Below, piece after piece: positions 1 through 8,485 of a stretch of DNA of 64,000 bases (positions are counted from its first letter, which is position 1; every line of letters begins with the position of its first letter). This stretch comes from MKUN01 sp964481425. GTDB taxonomy: Bacteria > Bacteroidota > Bacteroidia > Chitinophagales > Chitinophagaceae. The DNA lies in assembly GCA_964481425.1 (NCBI GenBank), contig CAYZTM010000013.1, positions 1 through 64,000 of the forward strand. Reading direction: 5' to 3'. Both the position numbers and the translations under genes were made by a program. Below the pieces are notes generated by a model that was given only the letters and a program-made list of their open reading frames with translations, was not told the origin of the DNA and ran no database searches.

Positions 1-4
1 TTTC

Positions 5-36
5 GTTGACCATATTATTTGTTTTAGTTGGTCAAC
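5..36. repeat. 8-bp inverted repeat at window edge
   Basis: GTTGACCA (5-12) and TGGTCAAC (29-36) are perfect inverted arms around a 16-nt AT-rich loop, followed by TTTT on the plus strand. It could end a plus-strand transcript entering from outside the window or be a protein-binding palindrome. The left context is missing, so this cannot be decided. Confidence 0.35.
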
Positions 37-59
37 TTTTATCAGGACGAGACAAGAGC

Positions 60-86
60 AAAAAAAGTCCCGCCTTTCAGCGGGAC
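60..86 (-). terminator. Rho-independent terminator of dnaB
   Basis: GTCCCGC (67-73) pairs with GCGGGAC (80-86) around a 6-nt loop. Read on the minus strand the hairpin is followed by a run of T (complement of the A run at 60-66). It lies 29 nt beyond the dnaB stop codon. Confidence 0.85.
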
Positions 87-114
87 GGTATATAGCATTA
101 GTAAGTCATCTTGT

Positions 115-1794
115 TTAGAAGGGTGGTTCTTCGTCCAGCGCACCTGTGCCGGGGCTCTTGAATGGGGGCTGGTCGCCATCCTCATCGTCCCAGTTCATGC
201 TGTTGGCCTTCGATTGCAGGGTTTGGAAACCGCCTTCTATGAACATCTTGGAACCGCCAAAATCGCTGGGGTCTTTACGGATGCCTGCCTGCGGGTTGTC
301 GTTGAAGGGCTTGAAGCCTCCGCCGCTGCCCCCGTTGCCTCCACCTCCGCCAAAGTTGCCCCCGCCGTTGAAGCCGCCGAAGTCATTATCGGGCATGTCC
401 ACAAACTTCTGGTACTCTTTTATGAAGCGCACCTTTACTGTGTCGGTGCTACCGTTACGGTGCTTGGCCACATGCACATGTGTCTCACCCTCAATGGGTT
501 GCCCCATCTCATCGTTATTGATACCGTAATACTCTGGGCGGTACAGGAACATCACCATATCGGCATCCTGTTCTATCGCGCCCGATTCACGGAGGTCACT
601 CAGTTGGGGCACTTTCGACTCCTTCCTGGTCTCCACCGAGCGGTTCAACTGAGACAGGGCAATGATGGGCACCGATAGTTCCTTGGCCAGCGCTTTCAGG
701 TCGCGCGATATCTTCGATATCTCCTGCTCGCGGTTGCCACCCTTATCGATGCTCGCCTGCATCAACTGTAAGTAGTCTATTATAATTAGTTGAATGTCAT
801 GTCTTTGCTTCAGTCTTCTTGCTTTAGCTCGCAGCTCGAAGATGTTGAGCGCTGCCTGGTCGTCGAGGTATATCGGGGCCGATGCCAGCTTGTTCATACG
901 CTGGGTCATCTGTATGAACTCATGCTCCTGCATGCGGCCTTTGGTGATGGCGTCCATGCTCACCTCGGTGGTAGCGGCCAGCATCCTTTTTACCAGCTGC
1001 CCGGCGCCCATTTCCAGTGAGAAGAAGGCCACGGGGAAGGGCTCCGGCATCATGGCCGCATTCATGGCCAGGTTAAGACAGAAGGCCGTTTTACCCACCG
1101 CGGGGCGGGCGGCAAGGATAATGAGGTCGGTCTTTTGCCAGCCCGAGGTAAGCTTATCGAGGGCGGCGAAGCCTGAGGGCACCCCCGTCAGGTCGTCCTT
1201 TTTGTTCTTGGCTTCCTCTATCTCCTTTATGGTGCTTACCAGCACATCCTTAAGGGCCATGAAGTTCTTGCGCAGGTGCTTGTCCGTTATATCGTACAGC
1301 CCTGTTTCTGCCTTATCCAGCAGGTCGAAGACATCGGTACTGTCCTCATAGGCGCTGCCGATCACTTCGCCCGATATGCGTATCAGCTCGCGCTGTATGA
1401 ATTTCTCCATCACGATACGGGCATGGGCCTCCACGTGTGCGCTCGATACCACGCTCATGGTCAGGCGGGTGAGGTAGTAGGCACCGCCCACTATCTCCAG
1501 TTCGTCGCTTTTGCGCAGCTCTTCGGTCACGGTCAGCAGGTCCACCGGCATGCCCTTATCGAACAGGCGGCGGATGGCGCCGTATATCTTCTGGTTGGCA
1601 TCTACATAAAAGCAATCCTGGCTTTGTATGATCTCCAGTACTTCGCCCAGTTTGTCTTTTTCCAGCATAATGGCGCCGAGAACAGCTTCTTCAAGTTCGG
1701 GCGCCTGGGGGGGTATTTTTCCGTACACCAGCGTAGTGAGGTCGGGTTTGCGGCTACGGGTATTACCAAATTCTTTCTTAATATTTACGGCCAT
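115..1794 (-). CDS. dnaB: Replicative DNA helicase DnaB with Gly-rich, SSB-like tail
   Basis: Hexameric 5'-3' helicase that unwinds DNA at the replication fork. Visible: N-terminal DnaB domain (about residues 30-135), RecA-like ATPase core with Walker A ARPAVGKT at 229-236, Walker B IIIDYLQL at 338-345 and the following SQLNRSVE motif. The protein has 559 residues, longer than the usual 440-520. The extra C-terminus has a glycine-rich linker (about 472-493), an acidic patch DDEDGDQPPF at 536-545 and ends in DEEPPF. This arrangement resembles the linker plus DDDIPF-type tip of single-strand binding protein; that likeness is my inference. The start ATG sits right after gene-free DNA, and a strong hairpin terminator follows the stop. 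Function is near certain; the role of the tail is unknown. Confidence 0.97.
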   Translation of the reverse strand: MAVNIKKEFGNTRSRKPDLTTLVYGKIPPQAPELEEAVLGAIMLEKDKLGEVLEIIQSQDCFYVDANQKIYGAIRRLFDKGMPVDLLTVTEELRKSDELEIVGGAYYLTRLTMSVVSSAHVEAHARIVMEKFIQRELIRISGEVIGSAYEDSTDVFDLLDKAETGLYDITDKHLRKNFMALKDVLVSTIKEIEEAKNKKDDLTGVPSGFAALDKLTSGWQKTDLIILAARPAVGKTAFCLNLAMNAAMMPEPFPVAFFSLEMGAGQLVKRMLAATTEVSMDAITKGRMQEHEFIQMTQRMNKLASAPIYLDDQAALNIFELRAKARRLKQRHDIQLIIIDYLQLMQASIDKGGNREQEISKISRDLKALAKELSVPIIALSQLNRSVETRKESKVPQLSDLRESGAIEQDADMVMFLYRPEYYGINNDEMGQPIEGETHVHVAKHRNGSTDTVKVRFIKEYQKFVDMPDNDFGGFNGGGNFGGGGGNGGSGGGFKPFNDNPQAGIRKDPSDFGGSKMFIEGGFQTLQSKANSMNWDDEDGDQPPFKSPGTGALDEEPPF

Positions 1795-1892
1795 TTCTAC
1801 TTCAACGAGGTTATGTATTCAGTCCTTGGGGTATTGTGTGTGTCGGGGGTGTGCTAACATTGTTTTTACAAAGCTTGGCGAGAAGCTCCCTT

Positions 1893-1959
1893 AATGTTAC
1901 CCGGGTATTAAGACAACGTTAATTGAAATGTTACCGGGGCATTAAGACAAGGTTAATTG
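1893..1959. repeat. Two-copy 33-nt tandem repeat upstream of dnaB
   Basis: Units 1893-1925 and 1927-1959 are 33 nt each, separated by one base, and differ at 3 positions. Each holds TTAC-C-GGG followed by ATTAAGACAA and GTTAATTG. The repeat lies 99 nt upstream of the dnaB start codon. A repressor or DnaA-like binding site is possible, but no known operator was recognised. Confidence 0.75.
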
Positions 1960-2163
1960 CACAGCCTGAAAACGAATGTAAACGGGAAAAACTGAAACGC
2001 AAAAATTTGATGGCGGTAAACTTATAATCTACTCTCTCACCTGTTACTGACAGTTTTATCCCCCTAAAACTCCCCGTAAAGTTACGATATCCCTACCGCA
2101 TCCTTATCAACTAACATTAGAAAACAGAAATTAACGCAGTGCCAACAGGATATCCCCAAATCG

Positions 2164-2172
2164 TGTGGATAA
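2164..2172 (-). promoter_or_regulatory. Perfect DnaA box
   Basis: TGTGGATAA on the plus strand is the exact complement of the DnaA consensus TTATCCACA. It lies in gene-free DNA between dnaB and pheT, 90 nt before the pheT start. One perfect box can arise by chance, so the weaker boxes around it and the position beside dnaB carry the argument. Confidence 0.5.
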
Positions 2173-2226
2173 AAATGCCCCGCCGCCGATTTCGTAAAAA
2201 GGATGCGATTTGCTATTATCATAGGT

Positions 2227-2234
2227 TATCTTTG
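2227..2234 (+). promoter_or_regulatory. Bacteroidota -7 box (TANNTTTG) for pheT
   Basis: TATCTTTG matches the phylum-specific -7 consensus. A TTTG at 2209-2212 could serve as -33 but the spacer of 14 nt is short. The predicted transcript start near 2239 lies downstream of the in-frame ATG at 2203, so it supports ATG 2254 as the real pheT start. Confidence 0.7.
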
Positions 2235-2253
2235 CGCAAAACAAGCAAAACAG

Positions 2254-4659
2254 ATGACCATTTCGTATAGCTGGTTATTGGAATACCTGCCGGAAGCCTT
2301 ACCTCTGGCCGATCTCAGCCGGATACTTACCGCGATCGGTTTGGAAGTGGAGGCAACGGAAAAAGTAGAGGCCGTACCGGGAAGCCTTGAGGGGCTTGTG
2401 ATCGGCGAGGTATTGACCTGCGAAAAACATCCCAATGCAGATAAGTTAAGCGTTACCACTGTGAATACAGGCGCTGCGGAAGCATTGCATATTGTATGCG
2501 GTGCACCAAATGTGGCTGCCGGGCAGCGCGTGGTAGTGGCACCGGTGGGCGCTACGGTACACCCATCAGACGGCGAACCCTTCCTCATCAAAAAAGCTAA
2601 GATACGCGGCGAGAACAGCGAAGGAATGATATGTGCCGAGGACGAGATAGGCCTTGGTAAAAGCCACGCGGGCATCATGGTATTGCCTGCCGATGCGCCC
2701 ATTGGTATGTTGGCAAAAGATTACTTTAAGATACCCGAAGCAGGTTACGCCATACACATAGGCCTCACCCCCAATCGCTCCGATGCTATGAGCCATATAG
2801 GTGTGGCACGGGATGTTTGCGCCTACCTCACACATCATCATGGCAGCAAGCATCATGTAGTATTGCCGCAGGCAGCGCTACCGGCGAAGGGCAGTAAGCA
2901 GCTCGACATAAAAGTGAACATCGATGCGACAGAAGCATGCCCGCGATATATGGGTGTGTCTATAACCGGTGTTAAGGTGGCAGCATCGCCCCAATGGCTT
3001 CAGGACAGGCTGAAAGATATAGGCCTGCGCAGCATCAATAACGTGGTCGATGTTACCAACTTTGTATTACATGAATATGGCCAACCCCTGCATGCTTTCG
3101 ATGCGGATAAGATAAAAGGCAATGAAATAAATGTGCGTTTCCTGCCCGAAGGAACAGTGTTCAAAGCCCTCGATGAAAAAGAATATAAACTGCGTGCCGA
3201 TGACCTGGTGATATGCGATGCAGCAGGGCCTATAGCTATGGGAGGCGTATTTGGCGGGCTTGATAGTGGTGTAAGCGATGGCACAACGAATATCTTTTTA
3301 GAAAGCGCATACTTTACGGCATCATACATCCGCCGCACATCATTGCACCACGGTTTGCGCACCGATGCGGCCACACACTTTGAGAAGGGCGTGGATGTAA
3401 ACAACGTATATAATGCACTGGAGCGTGCGGCGCAAATGATATGCGAACTTGCCGGTGGCTCCATAGCTTCTGATGTAGCAGATGTTTATCCAGGTAAGAT
3501 AGAACCTGTAAGTATAGATGTGCCGTATGCTTACATACGTAAGATATGCGGTAAGCAATATGAGATAGCTGCCATGCAGGCCATCGTGTCGGCATTGGGT
3601 TTTGTGATAGAAAGTGAAGACGCTGATGGTATGGTGTTGCTGGTGCCCACCAACAAAGCCGATGTGCTGCAGCCTGCCGACATTGCGGAGGAGATACTGC
3701 GCATCGATGGTCTCGATAATGTCATCATCCCCGAAAGATTGAATATCACTTTATCAAAAGCACTGCCTAACGACCGTGCTGCGCGCGAGAAGGTGGCACA
3801 GCAGCTTTGTGATATGGGCTTTCATGAGATGGTGACCAACTCGATCGTCAACAGTAAATACTACCCGGGCCGTGAAGACCTGGTGCGCATGCTCAACAGC
3901 CTGAGCAGCGAACTGGATATATTACGTCCCGCCATGCTGGAGAGTGGTCTTGAAGTGATAGCCTACAATTACAATCGCAAGAGCCAGGACCTTTGCCTTT
4001 TTGAAATGGGAAAGACCTATACACAGCAAGATGCGGCCTATGTAGAAACGCAGCAGCTGGCCCTCTGGCTTACAGGCAATGTGCAGGCTGCCAACTGGAA
4101 CAGCAAAGGCAAACAGGCCGACCTGTTTTACCTGAAAGGTATCTTGCAAAACCTTTTTGCAACAGCAGGTGTAAAAGGCTTGCAACTAAGCTATGACGAT
4201 GCAGGAAGTGTAAGCTGGAAGTGGAAGAACCAGGAATTGGCAAAGGCCACACAGGTACCCGCACAAAGACTTAAAGAGTTTGATATAAAGCAGGACGTGT
4301 ACCATGCTATAGTTAACTGGGAGCTTTGGATGAAAGCGCTGGCTGCAAACAAGATAAAATATAGCGAGGTGCCTAAATTCCCGGCAGTGAACCGCGATCT
4401 GGCCATTGTGCTCGATAAGCAGGTGAGCTACCTGCAGGTACAGCAGGCCACGGAACAGTTGAAGCTGGATGGCCTGGTGACCTATGATCTCTTCGATGTT
4501 TTTGAGAGCGAGAAACTGGGCGCGGACAAAAAATCTTATGCCCTGAGCTATACTTTTCAGTTACAAGACCGTACCTTAACAGATTCGGAGACCGATCAAC
4601 TGATGCAGCAACTGATGGCTGCTTATAAGAATAAGCTGCAGGCTCAAATAAGGGAATGA
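2254..4659 (+). CDS. pheT: Phenylalanine--tRNA ligase beta subunit
   Basis: Beta chain of the alpha2-beta2 enzyme that charges tRNA-Phe. Domains in order: EMAP/OB-type tRNA-binding domain (about residues 42-150, with GEVLTCEKHPNADKL), B3/B4 editing domain (about 210-400), B5 domain (about 410-480), class II core-like region and a C-terminal FDX-ACB anticodon-binding domain (about 705-800). Length 801 residues is normal. An in-frame ATG at 2203 would add 17 residues but lies before the promoter; starting at 2254 gives MTISYSWLLEYL, matching the family's usual N-terminus. The stop overlaps the start of the next gene (ATGA), so the downstream genes are likely co-translated. pheS is not in the window. 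Confidence 0.97.
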   Translation: MTISYSWLLEYLPEALPLADLSRILTAIGLEVEATEKVEAVPGSLEGLVIGEVLTCEKHPNADKLSVTTVNTGAAEALHIVCGAPNVAAGQRVVVAPVGATVHPSDGEPFLIKKAKIRGENSEGMICAEDEIGLGKSHAGIMVLPADAPIGMLAKDYFKIPEAGYAIHIGLTPNRSDAMSHIGVARDVCAYLTHHHGSKHHVVLPQAALPAKGSKQLDIKVNIDATEACPRYMGVSITGVKVAASPQWLQDRLKDIGLRSINNVVDVTNFVLHEYGQPLHAFDADKIKGNEINVRFLPEGTVFKALDEKEYKLRADDLVICDAAGPIAMGGVFGGLDSGVSDGTTNIFLESAYFTASYIRRTSLHHGLRTDAATHFEKGVDVNNVYNALERAAQMICELAGGSIASDVADVYPGKIEPVSIDVPYAYIRKICGKQYEIAAMQAIVSALGFVIESEDADGMVLLVPTNKADVLQPADIAEEILRIDGLDNVIIPERLNITLSKALPNDRAAREKVAQQLCDMGFHEMVTNSIVNSKYYPGREDLVRMLNSLSSELDILRPAMLESGLEVIAYNYNRKSQDLCLFEMGKTYTQQDAAYVETQQLALWLTGNVQAANWNSKGKQADLFYLKGILQNLFATAGVKGLQLSYDDAGSVSWKWKNQELAKATQVPAQRLKEFDIKQDVYHAIVNWELWMKALAANKIKYSEVPKFPAVNRDLAIVLDKQVSYLQVQQATEQLKLDGLVTYDLFDVFESEKLGADKKSYALSYTFQLQDRTLTDSETDQLMQQLMAAYKNKLQAQIRE

Positions 4660-4934
4660 TGCAGGAACTCGACCTTTTAAATACCAAGCTCGACACGCTG
4701 TTGCAAAAATACACGGCACTACAGGCGGAGAATAAACGTCTGAAGAACAACCTTGCGCAGCAAACGAAGTCGATGGAAGAGCTGAATGCAAAACTTACGG
4801 GGCTGGAACAAAACATGACCGCAACACGTATTGGCAAGGATGTATTGAAAGGTGAAGAAAAAGATACGATGAAAAAACAGTTGGATACCGTTATTGGCGA
4901 GATAGACAAAATACTGGCTACATTAAATGATTAA
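4656..4934 (+). CDS. Small coiled-coil protein downstream of pheT
   Basis: A 92-residue, almost wholly helical protein with heptad patterns, for example LLNTKLDTLLQKYTAL and ELNAKLTGLEQ. It is rich in Gln, Lys, Asn and Leu and has no signal peptide, so it is probably a cytoplasmic dimer. It starts inside the pheT stop codon; a second ATG at 4659 is possible. Its 3' end overlaps the next gene by 8 nt. It resembles in size and style the ZapB-like small coiled-coil proteins seen near pheT in Bacteroidota, where zapA often follows. zapA is not here, so that role is only a suggestion. Confidence 0.8.
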   Translation: MMQELDLLNTKLDTLLQKYTALQAENKRLKNNLAQQTKSMEELNAKLTGLEQNMTATRIGKDVLKGEEKDTMKKQLDTVIGEIDKILATLND

Positions 4935-5427
4935 GAACAGGGGGGCTATTGTATTATCGGTATGCCTGCTGGCTGCATCGCTCATATCCTGCCAGCAGCA
5001 GCGCGACCCCTGCCTCCAGCCAAAGATCATGACCTTATATGCAGGCGCTTACCAGCGGGTGGATACTGCTACCGCCGATACTGCGTTGCCCGCCCCTTTT
5101 ATAGCAGCCATCGATTTTGTGGATAGTATCAAGGTAACCGTGAATGGTACCGCTGATCAGAATAAATTCAGTCTTTACCTCTCACCACAAGCTGATAGCT
5201 GTCGCTGGCTGATATGGCCCGACACAAGTACCACTATTGCCAACGCCGATACGCTTACATTTTATTACGATAAAAGCCTGCAATTTTTGTCTAATGCCTG
5301 TGGTTATGCGTATTTTTACAACCTGCATAGCGTGCATACTACAAATCACAGCATAGATTCGGTGCTGATCAACAGCTACAATGTGAACAATGAGGCCAAT
5401 AAAGAGCACATCAAGATATATTACTAG
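4927..5427 (+). CDS. DUF6452-like lipoprotein
   Basis: A 166-residue exported protein. The N-terminus MIKNRGAIVLSVCLLAASLI is a signal peptide ending in the lipobox ISC, giving an acylated Cys about residue 22. The C-terminal part, with an ACGYAYFY segment and the ending NEANKEHIKIYY, fits the DUF6452 family of Bacteroidota envelope lipoproteins; this is from memory of the family. It overlaps the previous coiled-coil gene by 8 nt and the next gene by 38 nt. DUF6452 and DUF6048 proteins are commonly encoded as neighbours, as here, which supports both calls. Biochemical function unknown. Confidence 0.75.
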   Translation: MIKNRGAIVLSVCLLAASLISCQQQRDPCLQPKIMTLYAGAYQRVDTATADTALPAPFIAAIDFVDSIKVTVNGTADQNKFSLYLSPQADSCRWLIWPDTSTTIANADTLTFYYDKSLQFLSNACGYAYFYNLHSVHTTNHSIDSVLINSYNVNNEANKEHIKIYY

Positions 5428-6133
5428 CCTGTTATTGCTATTCGTTTCGCTGGCGGCCTTTGCACAGGATGATGACAATAATGCAAAGCCGGATGTGGAC
5501 ACTAAGGGCCTGCACCAGATAAGCATAGGTATAGATATTGCCCAGCCAATTACCAATGCCTTTTATAAGAACAGGACAGGTTATGAGGGCATGGTAGATT
5601 ATTACTTCGGTAAGGAACTGTATGGTGTATTGGAAGGCGGTTTCGGGAATGCAAGCGTGGACTATACAGACCTTCAGTACAAGAGCAGTAATACTTTTTT
5701 CAGGATAGGGGTAAACAAGAGCATCCTCGTTCGGCTCTCTGACCGCGATTGGGACATGGGCTTCATCGGTGTGCGTTATGGCATGGCAAGTATCAGGCGC
5801 AGTGCCGGTACCTATACCGTTGCCGACGACCTTTTTGGCAGTACTACGGGTACGGTACCCGCTAAGAATTTCCTGGGTCACTGGGCCGAGATCACCGGAG
5901 GCATGCGCGTCGAATTATTTGCAGGTATAGCCCTTGGCTGGACCATCAGGGGCAAGTTCCTGCTCAATGCCAAATCGTTTAAAGACTTGTCACCTGCTTA
6001 TGTAGCCGGTTATGGTAAGGGTGATAAGAACAGTGTGTTCGATTATAATTTGTACCTGAGCTATTCCATCCGCTGGAGTAAAAAGAAACCTGCACCTGCG
6101 CCATTACCTGCCCAGCCGCAGCCTAAAGAATAG
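5390..6133 (+). CDS. DUF6048 family outer membrane beta-barrel protein
   Basis: A 247-residue protein with a signal peptide (cut after SLAAFAQ) and alternating aromatic/hydrophobic strands typical of a small outer membrane barrel; the last strand before a Lys/Pro-rich tail is FDYNLYLSYSIRW. Contains the conserved stretch WDMGFIGVRYGMA. It starts 38 nt before the stop of the DUF6452-like lipoprotein gene, so the pair is probably translationally coupled and may form a lipoprotein-barrel complex. Its stop overlaps the convergent DUF58 gene by 11 nt. Function unknown. Confidence 0.8.
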   Translation: MRPIKSTSRYITSLLLLFVSLAAFAQDDDNNAKPDVDTKGLHQISIGIDIAQPITNAFYKNRTGYEGMVDYYFGKELYGVLEGGFGNASVDYTDLQYKSSNTFFRIGVNKSILVRLSDRDWDMGFIGVRYGMASIRRSAGTYTVADDLFGSTTGTVPAKNFLGHWAEITGGMRVELFAGIALGWTIRGKFLLNAKSFKDLSPAYVAGYGKGDKNSVFDYNLYLSYSIRWSKKKPAPAPLPAQPQPKE

Positions 6134-7508
6134 CCCAGTTCACGGCGCTTTTATTCAGCATGTCCTCTATTTCCTTCTCCCGCTTGTGCACCTGTACCCG
6201 CATAGGAGAAAAGGTCCAGCGTGAACGCAGTTTCGTTAGCCTGTCTTTTGGTGGCAGAAAGATAAGCCTGCTGAGCCAGCCCAGTGCAACAAAGTGGCGG
6301 AATACCCTTGATACTTTGATGAAATAGACCACTGTAGATGCATTGCATTGGTCCAATATATTGCGTAGCTCTTCCACATCCGTCAGCGATGATATACAGA
6401 GTACAGCGCCCTGTCTTGTGTTGAAATACCTGTCGAGTGACTGGTCGCTGTGCCAGGAGCTGTTGCTGATGATCCGGGCCGTCTTTTCCGACTCTTCAAG
6501 GTGTTCCGGTACATTCAGCGGCTGGTCGGGTATGTAGCGCATATCCCATTCCTTACGCGACAAGGCATCGTATACGGTCCACACACCGTTCTTGTAATAG
6601 TTCAGCATTTCCTTCAGGTAGCCTTCGTTCATCCACGCTGCTTTCACTGCCGCATGAAAAGATGCATAAAAGTAAAGGTGTGAGGCATAGGGCTCGAACA
6701 TCTCGGGTATACGTACCACCAGGTCCCGGTTCTTGGCATATACCTTCCATACTATCCTGCGCACATCATCACCCGATTCAAAGCCTTTATAATTATGGTA
6801 TTCGCCCTCTACCCGGCGCATCTGGTCTATGCGCACATCCATGCTTTCCGTCTTTTTCGGGAATACGCTTTTATCTTCTTCCTCTTCAAGCACTGGCGGC
6901 TGGTAGAACTGCCCGCTTACCGGTTGGGCAGCTGCCAGCGAGAACAGGTGCAGCATATCTTCGAAGAAGACGAAGCCCCCCTTTAACTGGTACTCCTTTA
7001 TGTCCGGCAATTCCATCCTGCTGCGCCCGGTAATGGCTGCCCGCCACAGGCTTTGTTCTTTCCGCTTGTTCGATAGCAGGCTGAACTTATCGGTCATATT
7101 ATGGTCGTCGTAGAACAGCCTTCCCTTTACAAAGCCCAGTATCGGCCTGCGTACACCTTCGAGGGCCGCGCTCATGAACAATTTACTGTTTTTACCCTTT
7201 TTAGTTTCGGTACTGAAGCTTACCTGTAATACCGACCTTTTGTTCTTACGCAGCCATAGGTAGTACAGCCAGCTCAGGAAGCTGCTGAGTATCGAAAGCC
7301 CGATAAAGCCGATAGCGAACCAGAAGGCCATTTTACCCATCAGCACGATGAAGGGCCGCATAGGCGATGGGTCCTCGCCTTTAGGCACGGGTTGGTATAG
7401 TATCCGGTGCAGCAGCCAAATGGCCACCACGAACAATAAAGTATTGATGGTGAAGGGGAAATACTGCAGCCAGTAGCGCGATCGCCATTTTATCTGTTTC
7501 CGGTTCAT
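6123..7508 (-). CDS. DUF58 domain membrane protein
   Basis: A 461-residue protein with two N-terminal membrane helices (about residues 17-35 and 53-80), a beta-rich middle region and the DUF58 signature near residue 240: YHNYKGFESGDDVRRIVWK followed by DLVVRIPE. DUF58 proteins usually sit with MoxR-type AAA ATPases and VWA-domain proteins, where they are thought to help assemble or mature protein complexes; none of those partners lies beside it. It stands alone, convergent with the DUF6048 gene (11-nt overlap of 3' ends). The C-terminal half is VWA-like in DUF58 families. Family call firm, role unknown. Confidence 0.85.
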   Translation of the reverse strand: MNRKQIKWRSRYWLQYFPFTINTLLFVVAIWLLHRILYQPVPKGEDPSPMRPFIVLMGKMAFWFAIGFIGLSILSSFLSWLYYLWLRKNKRSVLQVSFSTETKKGKNSKLFMSAALEGVRRPILGFVKGRLFYDDHNMTDKFSLLSNKRKEQSLWRAAITGRSRMELPDIKEYQLKGGFVFFEDMLHLFSLAAAQPVSGQFYQPPVLEEEEDKSVFPKKTESMDVRIDQMRRVEGEYHNYKGFESGDDVRRIVWKVYAKNRDLVVRIPEMFEPYASHLYFYASFHAAVKAAWMNEGYLKEMLNYYKNGVWTVYDALSRKEWDMRYIPDQPLNVPEHLEESEKTARIISNSSWHSDQSLDRYFNTRQGAVLCISSLTDVEELRNILDQCNASTVVYFIKVSRVFRHFVALGWLSRLIFLPPKDRLTKLRSRWTFSPMRVQVHKREKEIEDMLNKSAVNWAIL

Positions 7509-7687
7509 ATAGCTCTGTCGCTCAATTTAAATCAATATTGCCCATTAATAAAGCAGGCAATGAAAATAAGGATAAGTACCTCATAGAATTGTTAAAATAA
7601 GACCGCATTTTTAGTAAGATACGTTAATGTTTTTTCACTAATTTCATGTTGTCTAAGAGCTTCATCTTTACACTAAAATTTATACTC

Positions 7688-8467
7688 ATGAAGAAGTTTT
7701 TGTTCCTGCCGCTTTGCCTGCTTGCTTTTCATTCATTTGCGCAGCACTCCGAAGTGCATGATGCTATGGACGATAAATACGGCCAGCCCGGTCGCGACAA
7801 GCTCAATGCATGGACCGGGAACATGATGAATGCAAAAACCGAGCCGCAGTACACGTTCACTACCTCGCTCAATATGCACATCACGACTTATAAGCATGGG
7901 GAGAAAAAGGATGAAAGCGACATCAGGTACTATATCAATCCCGGTTCAGAAAGCTTTGCCATGAAACCGGTTGATAAGAAGGGCCGCGATAACATGATCA
8001 TGGTATATGATATGAAGAACCACAGCATGCTTATGCTCGACCATGATAAGATGACAGGTATGGCTATGAACCTGAACGCCTTCATGAGCAAGGAAATGCA
8101 GGAAAAGCGCGATGCCCATACTCCGCCGGAAGGTAAAAACAATACTGATTGCAAAATGACCGGCCGCACGCAAGTGATACAAGGCTACAAATGCCAGGAA
8201 TATGTTTGCACCAATGACGAGGAAAAGACCCGCAACGAGATGTGGATAGCCACCGACCTGAATATCAACATAGCCCAAAGCGGCGCAAGGAGTCCTTATG
8301 CGGCTTATTTCAGGAGTGCAGAAGGAAAGGGCGGTATGATGATGCTGGCAAAATTCTATAAAGAGGATGAACTGCAAACCTCAATGGAGGTGAACCGGCT
8401 TGATCCCAAAGCCAACATCATGGTCAAGACCTCGGAATACAAGCTCAATGATTTCGGCGGCAGGTAG
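7688..8467 (+). CDS. DUF4412 domain exported protein
   Basis: Start at ATG 7688 gives MKKFLFLPLCLLAFHSFAQ, a clean signal peptide; an upstream ATG at 7646 would bury it. The mature part is Met-rich (GRDNMIMVYDMKNHSMLMLDHDKM) and contains the DUF4412 pattern in which a polypeptide with GYKCQEYVC is followed by MWIATDL. The protein has 259 residues. Such proteins are periplasmic or surface exposed; no enzymatic function is known. It is flanked by genes on the opposite strand, so it is probably transcribed alone. The many Met residues could bind copper, but this is speculation. Confidence 0.8.
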   Translation: MKKFLFLPLCLLAFHSFAQHSEVHDAMDDKYGQPGRDKLNAWTGNMMNAKTEPQYTFTTSLNMHITTYKHGEKKDESDIRYYINPGSESFAMKPVDKKGRDNMIMVYDMKNHSMLMLDHDKMTGMAMNLNAFMSKEMQEKRDAHTPPEGKNNTDCKMTGRTQVIQGYKCQEYVCTNDEEKTRNEMWIATDLNINIAQSGARSPYAAYFRSAEGKGGMMMLAKFYKEDELQTSMEVNRLDPKANIMVKTSEYKLNDFGGR

Positions 8468-8485
8468 TTAATAGCTACGCCCGTT

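Larger units (their letters stand above)
1795..2226. other. Gene-free region between dnaB and pheT with DnaA-box-like sites
   Basis: About 430 nt without a plausible gene. It contains a 34-nt tandem repeat (1893-1959), one perfect DnaA box TTATCCACA on the minus strand (2164-2172) and weaker relatives nearby such as TTATCCCCC (near 2057) and TTATCAACT (near 2104). AT-rich stretches lie between. It could be a DnaA-regulated promoter region for dnaB or part of a replication origin; the sequence alone cannot tell. Confidence 0.45.

Noticed and set aside
28..678. 216-codon plus-strand frame opposite dnaB
   Set aside because: Antisense shadow of the dnaB tail; its sequence reflects the complementary glycine-rich codons.
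2203..2253. Longer pheT start
   Set aside because: The -7 box at 2227-2234 lies inside it and the family N-terminus begins at 2254.
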